Virus record (IMG/VR): IMGVR_UViG_3300017783_000015
Location: 1 to 64,000 of that record
Length of the DNA: 64,000 bases
Reading direction: 5' to 3' (one strand)
Source of the DNA: a virus
The notes under the pieces were generated by a model. That model was not told where the DNA came from. It did not search any database and was given only the letters and a program-made list of their open reading frames with translations. Shown in pieces: positions 38,772 through 46,460 of this stretch (the first letter of the stretch is position 1; each line of letters starts with the position of its first letter). The position numbers and the translations under genes were made by a program.

Positions 38772-39085
38772 GTGAGTACAACAGCGATAAATTTAACGAA
38801 CATCAAGTATTAGAAATGCTTGAAGAATACATAATGTCTACCTATGGTAAGCATTACAGTATGAATAAGATACAATCTACTGAGTTCGTATTCGATGCAG
38901 GACATGGCGAAGGTTTCTGTTTAGGAAACATCATCAAGTATGCACAGAGATATGGCAAGAAAGATGGTAAGAATGTTGATGACTTACTCAAAATTTTACA
39001 TTATGGAATAATTTTATTAGGGGTAGAAATTGAGAACGAAGAAACACGAAAATCTTTCACAAGCAAATATAAGCAAGGTAATTGA
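38768..39085 (+). CDS. DUF3310-type protein
   Basis: A 105-residue protein starting MSEYNSDKFNEHQVLEMLEE. GHGEGFCLGNIIKYAQRYGK and VDDLLKILHYGIILLGV match the G-N-x-x-K-Y...D-L-x-K core of DUF3310, a small phage family often in replication regions. The start was placed after the overlapping oxygenase stop. Confidence 0.75.
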   Translation: MSEYNSDKFNEHQVLEMLEEYIMSTYGKHYSMNKIQSTEFVFDAGHGEGFCLGNIIKYAQRYGKKDGKNVDDLLKILHYGIILLGVEIENEETRKSFTSKYKQGN

Positions 39086-39689
39086 ATACTTAAACCCTAC
39101 AGATGGTAGTAAGCCTATCACTAAAAAAGAAGCATGTAGTATACTTAACATAGCTTACAACACAACAAGATTAGGCAACATCATTGCAGAGTTTGAAGAA
39201 ATGATGGAATTCCGTGCAAGAAGAAAAGCACAGAACAGAGGCAAGGCTGCAACACCAGCAGAGATAAAAGATACAGTAAAGATGTATCTTGAAGGAGATA
39301 ATGTAAGTGATATAGCAAAATCGCTATATAGGTCTCCAGCATTTATCAAATCAATAATTGATAAGATAGGTGTGCCACAAAAGATAGCACACACAGATTA
39401 CGAAGGCAGACGAAATGCCATGCTACCAGAACAATGTGTAGCAGAAAGTTTCGAACCAAAAGAAAAAATATGGGCAATCAGACAGAACTATCCTGCAATA
39501 GTGCAAAGAGAGTTATCACCTGAAGTTGCCCAACAGCGAGGATTCAAAGTATATCTAGTATATACTATTGAAGCAACACAAGACGACCTCGCAAATACAT
39601 TCTTCCCATACTTAGAGTATGCAGGTAAATATCATTGCCTCGCAGCTTTTGATATGGGTAGTTTAAGACATTTACAAGAGTACATGTAA
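39030..39689 (+). CDS. HTH-containing hypothetical protein
   Basis: A 219-residue protein. PITKKEACSILNIAYNTTRL near residue 30 and GDNVSDIAKSLYRSPAFIKS near 90 look like two helix-turn-helix units. The C-terminal half has a ferredoxin-like beta pattern (VYLVYTIEATQDDLANTFF). DNA binding is likely. Confidence 0.65.
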   Translation: MRTKKHENLSQANISKVIEYLNPTDGSKPITKKEACSILNIAYNTTRLGNIIAEFEEMMEFRARRKAQNRGKAATPAEIKDTVKMYLEGDNVSDIAKSLYRSPAFIKSIIDKIGVPQKIAHTDYEGRRNAMLPEQCVAESFEPKEKIWAIRQNYPAIVQRELSPEVAQQRGFKVYLVYTIEATQDDLANTFFPYLEYAGKYHCLAAFDMGSLRHLQEYM

Positions 39690-39701
39690 AAAGGAATAAA
39701 A

Positions 39702-39962
39702 ATGGACGCACTAATGTTAGTGTCGGCATTTTGGATAGCTGGAGTGGGAATGGCAATTTATACACTCTACATTCCAGCAGTGCAGATAATTGGAAGAATA
39801 GATAAGAACAATTTAGGATATAGATATGCTTGGTTAGGCGGGATTGTTTTCGCCTTCTTTTCAGCAGTATCTTTACCTTTTCTTATACACATAATACTAA
39901 TAGACAAACATCAGGAAAGATTCCTGAGAGCATTTATACCAGCATATATGGGAGAAAAATAA
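39702..39962 (+). CDS. Small two-helix membrane protein
   Basis: An 86-residue protein with membrane helices at about 2-26 and 42-66. AAAAAGGA precedes the ATG. Function unknown. Confidence 0.6.
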   Translation: MDALMLVSAFWIAGVGMAIYTLYIPAVQIIGRIDKNNLGYRYAWLGGIVFAFFSAVSLPFLIHIILIDKHQERFLRAFIPAYMGEK

Positions 39963-40165
39963 TGTATAGAGGAAACGCATACTACGAAGCATTAAAATTA
40001 AAATACTTAGCCGAAATTGCAGAAGCAGAGGCAGTACTAGGAACATACTTTACGAACTCAGTAGGTATTGGGGAACACTCCGAACTATTACCAGAGTTTG
40101 ATAAATGGGTAGGTGTACTAGCAGAATCAAAAGATAAGCTAAAAGCATTAGAAGGGTTGCTGTAA
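39962..40165 (+). CDS. Small helical protein
   Basis: A 67-residue protein (MYRGNAYYEALKLKYLAEIA), acidic and helical. Starts in a TAATG overlap with the previous gene and overlaps the next ATG. Confidence 0.6.
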   Translation: MYRGNAYYEALKLKYLAEIAEAEAVLGTYFTNSVGIGEHSELLPEFDKWVGVLAESKDKLKALEGLL

Positions 40166-40329
40166 TGCACGATATACAAAAGTGTACTCAAAAACTTATT
40201 GCATTAATTGATGCAGTAGAAAGAATAGACAAGGATAACCAAACGACCCTACCTTGGAAACTACAAAACGCAAAAGAGTTAGCAAGAGAACTAAAGAATG
40301 AATCAGAGTTTATTACTTCACTACGATAA
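40165..40329 (+). CDS. Small helical protein
   Basis: A 54-residue ORF (MHDIQKCTQKLIALIDAVER), helical. Coupled to both neighbours by overlaps. Confidence 0.55.
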   Translation: MHDIQKCTQKLIALIDAVERIDKDNQTTLPWKLQNAKELARELKNESEFITSLR

Positions 40330-40654
40330 CAAAACTATCGGAGTTGTACGAAACCCCTATGAACGAGTAGTTAATCTGTATATGGAGAGCTTGGATTATA
40401 TTGGATTGGATAATTGGATAGCCAAATACCCTCCTGAAAAACAAGTAGTTCTGTATCAGAATTGTGACCACTTAGTTCGTTTCGAGGCATGGGAAGATGA
40501 ACTTAAATTTGCAAAACTACATCCAAAAGATACATCAATTTTGAAGGATGAGGAGATAGTACCTATGTGGAATAGGTGGTATACAATGAAGACTAAAACT
40601 TTAGTTTACTCAATATATCGGGAAGATATTTTAACCTACGGTTATAGCTTCTAA
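40298..40654 (+). CDS. Truncated sulfotransferase-like protein
   Basis: A 118-residue protein with TIGVVRNPYERVVNLYMESL near residue 12, the 3'-phosphate-binding motif of sulfotransferases, and a later Trp/Tyr-rich part. The 5'-phosphosulfate loop that should come first is missing, unlike in the full-length relative at 51789-52442. It may be inactive or act with another chain. Confidence 0.6.
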   Translation: MNQSLLLHYDNKTIGVVRNPYERVVNLYMESLDYIGLDNWIAKYPPEKQVVLYQNCDHLVRFEAWEDELKFAKLHPKDTSILKDEEIVPMWNRWYTMKTKTLVYSIYREDILTYGYSF

Positions 40655-40664
40655 AATATAGTTC

Positions 40665-40693
40665 TTGACACAAGGTCAAAATTCCGTTATAAT
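40665..40693 (+). promoter_or_regulatory. Rightward promoter
   Basis: AAATATAGTTC, TTGACA, 17 bp, TATAAT, 26 bases before the ATG at 40719. Confidence 0.88.
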
Positions 40694-40718
40694 ATATCTA
40701 TATTATGGAAATAAGCTA

Positions 40719-41189
40719 ATGAGTGACAGATTTTATACGCAACAGCTAGAAGCCACAGGTTGGTGTCCTGGCTACCGCAATACTCTAACTCTTAGTGAAT
40801 TTGAATCAAAATTTGGTAAAACAAAAAGGAGAAAAAGAATGGCTTGGACAGATGAAGCTAAAGCTCAAGCAGTAGAGATGTATACTGCGGAAGAACCAAC
40901 TCCAGACAACAGTATGGAAGTTGTAAAGATGATTGCTGAAGAATTAGGCGAGAGCCCAAATGGTGTCAGAATGATTCTAACAAAAGCTGGTGTATATGTA
41001 AAGAAAACTCCAGCTGCAAAAAGCAGTGGTGGAACTGGCGGTGGCAGAGTAAATGTCGCAGCTGCTCAAGACGAGTTAGCAAAAGCTATCTCAGATATGG
41101 GTAAAGAAGCCGATACTGCAATCATAAGTAAGCTAACAGGTAAAGCTGCTATGTATTTTGCAACACTAATTAACGAACTTAACGATTAA
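40719..41189 (+). CDS. SANT/Myb-like HTH protein with two possible starts
   Basis: From the first ATG the protein is 156 residues; an in-frame ATG at 40839 with a strong AAAAAGGAG site gives 116 residues and begins at the DNA-binding part (MAWTDEAKAQAVEMYTAEEP). Then EELGESPNGVRMILTKAGVY follows, as in the paralogues at 23603 and 49476. A Ser/Gly linker (KSSGGTGGGR) leads to a helical C-terminal domain. Confidence 0.75.
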   Translation: MSDRFYTQQLEATGWCPGYRNTLTLSEFESKFGKTKRRKRMAWTDEAKAQAVEMYTAEEPTPDNSMEVVKMIAEELGESPNGVRMILTKAGVYVKKTPAAKSSGGTGGGRVNVAAAQDELAKAISDMGKEADTAIISKLTGKAAMYFATLINELND

Positions 41190-41205
41190 TTACCCCTGAA
41201 TCTTG

Positions 41206-41231
41206 GGGAGGGCAACCTCCCTGAGTATTTT
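41206..41231 (+). terminator. Probable intrinsic terminator
   Basis: GGGAGG-GCAA-CCTCCC followed by a T-rich tract. A competing CCCC/GGGG hairpin lies just upstream. Confidence 0.7.
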
Positions 41232-41309
41232 TGTATCTAACAGAAATAGCTCGTAAGAACCTTACCATTGATAGGACGCTAATAGATATTAACCACCTAC
41301 AAGGAAAGA

Positions 41310-41582
41310 ATGAAAAAGGACGATTTTGTTAGAAAACTAGACGATGCAGGTGATGCAATCGTCACCTACAGAAGTCAAAACAGTCGTAGACTAAAGTATA
41401 ATGTCTGCACTAGTGACTTCGACAATAAATATATACAATCAAAAAAGAATCGAGCTAAGCCGAATCCAAGACAAGTTCTCTTGTTTTGTTGGGATACTGA
41501 TTCTTACAGATTATTACAACCTGACAATGTAACTTCTATCGTGCCTTTAGCAGCTATACTAAAAAATGATAGAACTACATAA
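41310..41582 (+). CDS. Small basic phage protein
   Basis: A 90-residue protein (MKKDDFVRKLDDAGDAIVTY) with RLKYNVCTSDFDNKYI and a C-terminal beta part. Overlaps the PC4-like gene by 17 bases. Possibly an ssDNA or replication factor by neighbourhood. Confidence 0.65.
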   Translation: MKKDDFVRKLDDAGDAIVTYRSQNSRRLKYNVCTSDFDNKYIQSKKNRAKPNPRQVLLFCWDTDSYRLLQPDNVTSIVPLAAILKNDRTT

Positions 41583-41868
41583 CGAAACACCTGTCTACGA
41601 AAAGGTTATTCATTATAACGAAGAAAAGAATGAAAAAGTTTATGTTATGATAAACAATTTTCGTGGCACAGAGTATCTACACATAAGGAAGTATTATCAA
41701 GACTTTGATGAAGAATGGAAACCTACAAGGGAGGGCATTGCCTTACCTATTGATTTGGATAACACTAGAGAACTTTTTGACGCATTAGTTGAGATTCTTT
41801 CCATATCAGAAGTCAAAGGAGTATTAGAAACACATTTCAAAGAAATACTCGATAAGATTTATTTATAG
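41566..41868 (+). CDS. PC4-like ssDNA-binding protein
   Basis: A 100-residue protein. VYVMINNFRGTEYLHIRKYY followed by KPTREGIALPIDLDNTRELF matches the transcriptional coactivator PC4 fold: a curved sheet and helix that bind single-stranded DNA. Phages such as T5 encode PC4-type proteins. It lies just before the ligase gene, so a replication or repair role is likely. Confidence 0.75.
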   Translation: MIELHNETPVYEKVIHYNEEKNEKVYVMINNFRGTEYLHIRKYYQDFDEEWKPTREGIALPIDLDNTRELFDALVEILSISEVKGVLETHFKEILDKIYL

Positions 41869-41884
41869 TATCAAAAAATAATAC

Positions 41885-41913
41885 TTGACACGAACCCAAA
41901 AATTCTGTATAAT
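41885..41913 (+). promoter_or_regulatory. Rightward promoter, leaderless output
   Basis: AATAATAC, TTGACA, 17 bp, TATAAT; the ligase ATG is 6 bases further on. Confidence 0.88.
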
Positions 41914-41919
41914 ATACTT

Positions 41920-42861
41920 ATGAATAAAACAGAATACCTAGAATATTGTAATCAGATGTATGCAGAAGGTAATCCTATATTGCCTGACGAAGTATACGAT
42001 AGACTAGTAGAAAATACCGAACTTGAAAGTAAGGTCGGATATGATTCCACAGAAGAACGATTTCAACATCCCTACCCAATGTATTCATTACAGAAAGTCT
42101 TTGTCGGAGAAGATAAAGAACCAGATTGGGAAATCAAACAACCACATATAATGACTGCCAAGTTGGACGGTGCAGCCGTGTCTATAACTTATATAGATGG
42201 CGTACTGACACAGGCGTTGACTCGTGGTGATGGTAAAGCAGGGCTAGATATTACTGATAAAATGAGATGTATAGTACCAGAACGATTGGATAATCTTTAT
42301 GGGGTAAGACAAATTACTGGAGAAGTAGTTGCTCCCAAAAGTATTCCTAACGCTAGAAATTATGCGAGTGGTGCTTTGAATCTCAAAGATATAGAAGAAT
42401 TTAAATCCAGAGATGTAACTTTCATAGCGTATGGTGTTCAGCCATATCCAACCGATAGTTGGGTAGAAGATATGAGAGAACTTGTACATAATGGATTTTC
42501 AACTGTCACACAAAGTGATTACAGCATGTTCCCTCAGGACGGTAAAGTGGTACGAGTCGACTCTAATAAATATTTTGAAAAATTAGGCTACACCTCACAC
42601 CACCCTAGAGGCAGCTTCGCTCTAAAAACTAGACAGGCAGGAGTAGTTACTCGACTCTTAGATGTTGAATGGAATGTCGGGAAGTCAGGTGCTGTTTCAC
42701 CAGTAGCAATACTGGAGCCCTGTGTAATCGGTGAGGCGACAGTTAGTAGGGCAACCCTACATAACATGGCGTATATTGATGCATTGGAACTAGAGATTGG
42801 TTGTGATGTAGAAGTAATACGAAGTGGAGAAATAATACCTAGAATAGTAAAAAGAATATGA
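41920..42861 (+). CDS. ligA: NAD-dependent DNA ligase, N-terminal half (Ia, adenylation, OB)
   Basis: A 313-residue protein. Residues 1-60 resemble the NAD-binding Ia domain (GNPILPDEVYDRLVENTELE). The adenylation site is TAKLDGAAVSITY near residue 75 (Lys nucleophile, K-L-D-G), then TRGDGKAGLDIT, TGEVVAPKS and KTRQAGVVTRLLDVEWNVGK. An OB fold with VSRATLHNMAYIDALELEIG and SGEIIPRIVKRI ends the chain. The zinc finger, HhH and BRCT parts are coded separately at 48716-49489. Leaderless start. Confidence 0.92.
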   Translation: MNKTEYLEYCNQMYAEGNPILPDEVYDRLVENTELESKVGYDSTEERFQHPYPMYSLQKVFVGEDKEPDWEIKQPHIMTAKLDGAAVSITYIDGVLTQALTRGDGKAGLDITDKMRCIVPERLDNLYGVRQITGEVVAPKSIPNARNYASGALNLKDIEEFKSRDVTFIAYGVQPYPTDSWVEDMRELVHNGFSTVTQSDYSMFPQDGKVVRVDSNKYFEKLGYTSHHPRGSFALKTRQAGVVTRLLDVEWNVGKSGAVSPVAILEPCVIGEATVSRATLHNMAYIDALELEIGCDVEVIRSGEIIPRIVKRI

Positions 42862-43397
42862 CAGTGGATGATTACAGAAAACTTGGCAATCCTAGAAGGA
42901 ACGGCTTAGGTTTCATATGGATTATGGATGGAGAGGAAAGATATAATTTCTATCATCCAGAGCTACTGCCTATTGGAGTACAACAGTATCACAATCATAG
43001 ATACAGTTTTATTTCTAAGATTCTTAAAGGTAAGTTCTGCAACAGAAAAGCAGAGTTAGTTGAGGGCAATAAAGAGCTTTGGGCTATTGACTGCGTTGGA
43101 GACAAGAGTAAACTAAAAGGTGGAGAGTCTAAAAAACTGGACAACGGCATTGATATATTTGAAGGAGAAGTAGAGTATCTAAATGAGGGCGACAGCTACT
43201 ATATGCACCAAAATGAATATCACATAGCATGGGCAGAGACCCCTGCTATTACGCATCTAGAACAAATGGGCGAACCTATACAAGGTCTAGGAGTGTATCA
43301 TAGATATGACTATCATCATTGTCCTATCGCAGATTTTAAATTACCACACCATTTATGTTGGGAGATTATTGAGGAGATTATAAACCATGGCAAATAA
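42858..43397 (+). CDS. Cupin-like protein A
   Basis: A 179-residue protein (MTVDDYRKLGNPRRNGLGFI). The phrase YNFYHPELLPIGVQQYHNHR gives a cupin-like HxH, and GDSYYMHQNEYHIAWAETPA gives the second His cluster. It is a paralogue of the protein at 45550-46080 (same G-L-G-F-I and F-Y-x-P-x-L-x-P). It starts an accessory cassette that lies between the ligase halves. Confidence 0.65.
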   Translation: MTVDDYRKLGNPRRNGLGFIWIMDGEERYNFYHPELLPIGVQQYHNHRYSFISKILKGKFCNRKAELVEGNKELWAIDCVGDKSKLKGGESKKLDNGIDIFEGEVEYLNEGDSYYMHQNEYHIAWAETPAITHLEQMGEPIQGLGVYHRYDYHHCPIADFKLPHHLCWEIIEEIINHGK

Positions 43398-43695
43398 AAA
43401 AGAAATAATCTTTAGTAAAGAAGAACAAAAAAATAGTAATAGAATTTATAAGAGTGCCACACCAAAACAGACAACTGATTGGTATATCAAGTGGGCAGCC
43501 TCTGGAGTACTACTTACAGCTATGGTTATTAGGTCGGCAGGAGTATCAAATCTTGCTGATACAATATTATCTTTTATTGGGTGTTTAGGTTGGTTATTTG
43601 TAGCGTTTATCTGGAAGGATAGAGCATTAATACTTTTAAACGGCATAGCTTGTTTCATATTATTAACAGGAATATTCACTAAAGTATTGTCATGA
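43387..43695 (+). CDS. Small membrane protein in the cassette
   Basis: A 102-residue protein with a basic N-terminus and about three membrane helices (VLLTAMVIRSAG, IGCLGWLFVAFIW, LNGIACFILLTGIF). It overlaps both neighbours. Confidence 0.65.
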   Translation: MANKKEIIFSKEEQKNSNRIYKSATPKQTTDWYIKWAASGVLLTAMVIRSAGVSNLADTILSFIGCLGWLFVAFIWKDRALILLNGIACFILLTGIFTKVLS

Positions 43696-44459
43696 ACCCC
43701 ATACTAATCAATATAGATGTATGTGGTATCTGTAACGAATCGTGTAATTATTGCCCGAGGTCATCTTCATATCCAAACAAAAAAGAATATATGAGTGTAG
43801 AACTTTTTACTAAGTTCATAAATGATTGTAAGGATTATACTGGGTTCATCTGTTTTACAGGCAGAGGAGAAAACAGTTTAAACCCAAAATTCAAGAAACT
43901 TGTGGAAATTTTACATTCGAGTGATAGGAAGTATAAGACTAGAATTTTGACAAATGGGTATAAACTAAAAGAAAAGTATGAATGGTTTAACATGTTTGAT
44001 TCGCTAATCATCAACTCTTACGAGAGTAAACATCAGATGGAAGCAAGAAAAAAACTTATGCCTCGTGCTACCCACAGGTATTGGGATCAAAGTATAGAGC
44101 CAGAAGAATGGGGTGAAACACCTATTCAAGTTCAAAATAGAACTGAACTATACGAAAGAATCGCAACAGATAGAAGTGAAATTAACACACCTTGCATATT
44201 ACCAGCAAGTAAAGGGTGGATACATCATGACGGAACTATACAGTTATGTTGTAATGATTGGACAGACACAAATGTATATGGCAACATTGCACATGATAAC
44301 TTCTTTGATGTATGGAATAATAATGAAGAACTTATAAAGATAAGAACACAGCTGTTATATGGCAATAGAAGTGCTAATCCTATATGCACAAATTGTAATA
44401 GGAAAGTAACAGATAGAGAGGAGAAAAGAATTGGAAGGCTTAGACAAGTCTATAAATAG
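43692..44459 (+). CDS. Radical SAM enzyme with SPASM-like C-terminus
   Basis: A 255-residue protein. The cluster motif C-x3-C-x2-C is in VCGICNESCNYCPRSS near residue 15, followed by GFICFTGRGENSLNPKF, the G-E motif. The C-terminal part has GWIHHDGTIQLCCNDWTDTN and a final ICTNCNRK, typical of SPASM/Twitch domains that hold another iron-sulfur cluster. Substrate unknown; such enzymes build cofactors, modify peptides or sugars. Confidence 0.85.
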   Translation: MNPILINIDVCGICNESCNYCPRSSSYPNKKEYMSVELFTKFINDCKDYTGFICFTGRGENSLNPKFKKLVEILHSSDRKYKTRILTNGYKLKEKYEWFNMFDSLIINSYESKHQMEARKKLMPRATHRYWDQSIEPEEWGETPIQVQNRTELYERIATDRSEINTPCILPASKGWIHHDGTIQLCCNDWTDTNVYGNIAHDNFFDVWNNNEELIKIRTQLLYGNRSANPICTNCNRKVTDREEKRIGRLRQVYK

Positions 44460-45177
44460 TATAGTAAATGTAAGTGGTGGGGCTGAGTGCTTTGCTGCTT
44501 TGTGGTGGGCAAAAGAAAATGGATTGAAACCAGTAGGATTACATCTATATAATAATCCACACAACCACCCAGCAAAAGATGCACAATTACACTATGCTCA
44601 GAAACAATGTGATTTTTTCAAGATTCCGTTAGTAGTAGATAGAAATGAGTTACCACAACAAGTAACTCTAGCATTAGCTGTCAATCAACATATGTCAGCA
44701 GCTGCAACTTTATTACTTGGAAACCCAGACAATGATTGGAGATACTTAGTATGGGGAGCAAATGCAGAAGATTCTTTTGCACAAAGGCTACAATTAAGGT
44801 TTCCTATAAGAGCTTACTTGGCTCAAAGGTCATATCAATTAGACCTACATGGAGTATCAGCACAAGAAGTAATGTATGCTCCTATAAATATATTCCCATT
44901 TGAAACACTATATAAATCAGAAGTAGTTTCAATGATAGCAAAGAACTTATGGGACTTTGCAAAACACAACATCTGGTACTGTTACCCTCCTGATAGAAAA
45001 ACAGACCTAGTTAAAAAGATAAAGAAGAAAGATGATGGAGGTTACATTCCATGCGGAGAATGTATAAAATGTATTGAGTGGAAACACGCAGTACAAGTAG
45101 CAAATAAATCAGTTTACAAACAACAAGAAGGAACATTTAAAAAGAAAAAACCAAACCAACAATGGATAGACGAATAG
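44431..45177 (+). CDS. QueC-like PP-loop ATPase
   Basis: A 248-residue protein, TTG start. The PP-loop reads NVSGGAECFAALWW instead of S-G-G-x-D-S. The C-terminal PFETLYKSEVV and WYCYPP...PCGECIKCIEW supply the four zinc cysteines of QueC (7-cyano-7-deazaguanine synthase). The changed PP-loop suggests a different substrate or lower ATPase activity. No QueD, QueE or FolE partner is seen in the window. Confidence 0.75.
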   Translation: MEGLDKSINSIVNVSGGAECFAALWWAKENGLKPVGLHLYNNPHNHPAKDAQLHYAQKQCDFFKIPLVVDRNELPQQVTLALAVNQHMSAAATLLLGNPDNDWRYLVWGANAEDSFAQRLQLRFPIRAYLAQRSYQLDLHGVSAQEVMYAPINIFPFETLYKSEVVSMIAKNLWDFAKHNIWYCYPPDRKTDLVKKIKKKDDGGYIPCGECIKCIEWKHAVQVANKSVYKQQEGTFKKKKPNQQWIDE

Positions 45178-45560
45178 GATTTACATGTGGAGCATTTGAT
45201 TTGCTTCATGCAGGACATATCGTTATGCTAAAAGAGGCAAAAGCACATTGTGACCACTTAATAGTAGGATTACAAACAGACCCTAGCATAGACAGACAAG
45301 ACAAAAATCAACCTATTCAGTCAGTATTTGAAAGATATGTCCAACTAAACGCAGTAAAGTATGTAGATGAAATCATACCTTACGATACAGAACAAAGCCT
45401 TCTAGATTTACTAGAGGCAACTCCAATACATATAAGATTTGTTGGAGAAGATTGGAGTGAAAAACATTTCACAGGCAAAGGATTACACGAAATATTCTAT
45501 ACGAGTAGAGCGCACTCCTTTTCAACAACACAACTAAGGAACAGAATAAGTGATAGATGA
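45162..45560 (+). CDS. Cytidylyltransferase-like nucleotidyltransferase (TagD-like)
   Basis: A 132-residue protein: GFTCGAFDLLHAGHIVMLKE near the start holds the H-x-G-H nucleotide site, LIVGLQTDPS follows, and HSFSTTQLRNRI near the end matches the S-T-T-x-I/L-R motif. Family members make CDP-glycerol, CDP-ethanolamine or ADP/GDP-sugars from phosphorylated precursors. Confidence 0.85.
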   Translation: MDRRIGFTCGAFDLLHAGHIVMLKEAKAHCDHLIVGLQTDPSIDRQDKNQPIQSVFERYVQLNAVKYVDEIIPYDTEQSLLDLLEATPIHIRFVGEDWSEKHFTGKGLHEIFYTSRAHSFSTTQLRNRISDR

Positions 45561-46080
45561 GTTAAAATCTTGGGGAGTTAAACCTGAGTATAGTGGATTA
45601 GGATTTATATTCCTGCATGAATCTAACAAGCAAGTTAGATGGAACTTCTATTGCCCTGACCTTACACCTGTTGAAGTAAATGATTTTCATACCCATAGAA
45701 TTAGATTTGAGTCCCAAGTAATAAGAGGGCGACTAGTCAACGAAGTATGTAAGTGGGAGAGGTCAAAAGATAGCCTACTACAGATAGTAGAAACCAACTG
45801 CATACATCCACATTTCAGAAGAAATGTAATAGAAGAAAGTATTCATATACGACCAGACGGTACATACTCACTCCCAGCGGGTGCATGGTATATCAGCGAA
45901 GCAGATACCTTTCACAGAGTGAAGTGTCCCGAACAAACCATAACAAGATTACACATATTTGACAAGGAAACTAGAAACAACTTGACAATAAGAAGAAAAG
46001 ATAAAACGTTTCGTTGTCCTTTACAGGACTTCAAAAAGTCTGAGAAAGAATGTTGGGAAATAATTAGGACATTCTTTTAA
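45550..46080 (+). CDS. Cupin-like protein B
   Basis: A 176-residue paralogue of cupin-like protein A: YSGLGFIFLHESNKQVRWNF, then YCPDLTPVEVNDFHTHRIRF with an HxH, and GAWYISEADTFHRVKCPEQT. GTG start. The two cupins bracket the radical SAM, PP-loop and nucleotidyltransferase genes, which suggests a shared pathway. Confidence 0.65.
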   Translation: MIDELKSWGVKPEYSGLGFIFLHESNKQVRWNFYCPDLTPVEVNDFHTHRIRFESQVIRGRLVNEVCKWERSKDSLLQIVETNCIHPHFRRNVIEESIHIRPDGTYSLPAGAWYISEADTFHRVKCPEQTITRLHIFDKETRNNLTIRRKDKTFRCPLQDFKKSEKECWEIIRTFF

Positions 46081-46460
46081 TGGCTGGGGGAATATATAAC
46101 GAAACATATTTTAAGAACTACCCTGAAGAAAAAGAAAGGGAAGGAATACTGTATGGTATTGTATTGGTAAATATGAAAACATGGGAACGAGAAACTATAA
46201 AAGTAGGCATCGCAAAAGGAAGAACCTTCAAAGACGCAGTACGAAGAGGGCGTGGATTTACAAACTACGACATTCGGATTCAGAGACTGTGGCAGGGGAA
46301 TCTATACGATTGTTGGAGATTCGAGCAAAAACTACACAACCAGTTTCAGAAAGATAGACATAAAACGGAGCATAAATTTGGCGGACATACGGAGTGTTTC
46401 TCAATGGACAGCAAAATCTTGGAGGTATTTCCGAAGAAGAATGAGATATTTAGGGATTAG
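46080..46460 (+). CDS. GIY-YIG-like (T5orf172/MUG113-type) protein
   Basis: A 126-residue protein with ILYGIVLVNMKTWERETIKV (the two GIY-YIG strands), then VGIAKGRTFKDAVRRGRGFT and YDCWRFEQKLHNQF with the catalytic-type Glu, ending KFGGHTECFSMD. These small nucleases occur in phages. It interrupts the biosynthetic cassette. Confidence 0.7.
   Translation: MAGGIYNETYFKNYPEEKEREGILYGIVLVNMKTWERETIKVGIAKGRTFKDAVRRGRGFTNYDIRIQRLWQGNLYDCWRFEQKLHNQFQKDRHKTEHKFGGHTECFSMDSKILEVFPKKNEIFRD

Noticed and set aside
43692-45177. Queuosine/7-deazaguanine pathway from the radical SAM plus QueC-like pair
   Set aside because: The radical SAM protein has a SPASM-like C-terminus unlike QueE, and no QueD or FolE is present; only QueC-likeness of the PP-loop protein is supported.
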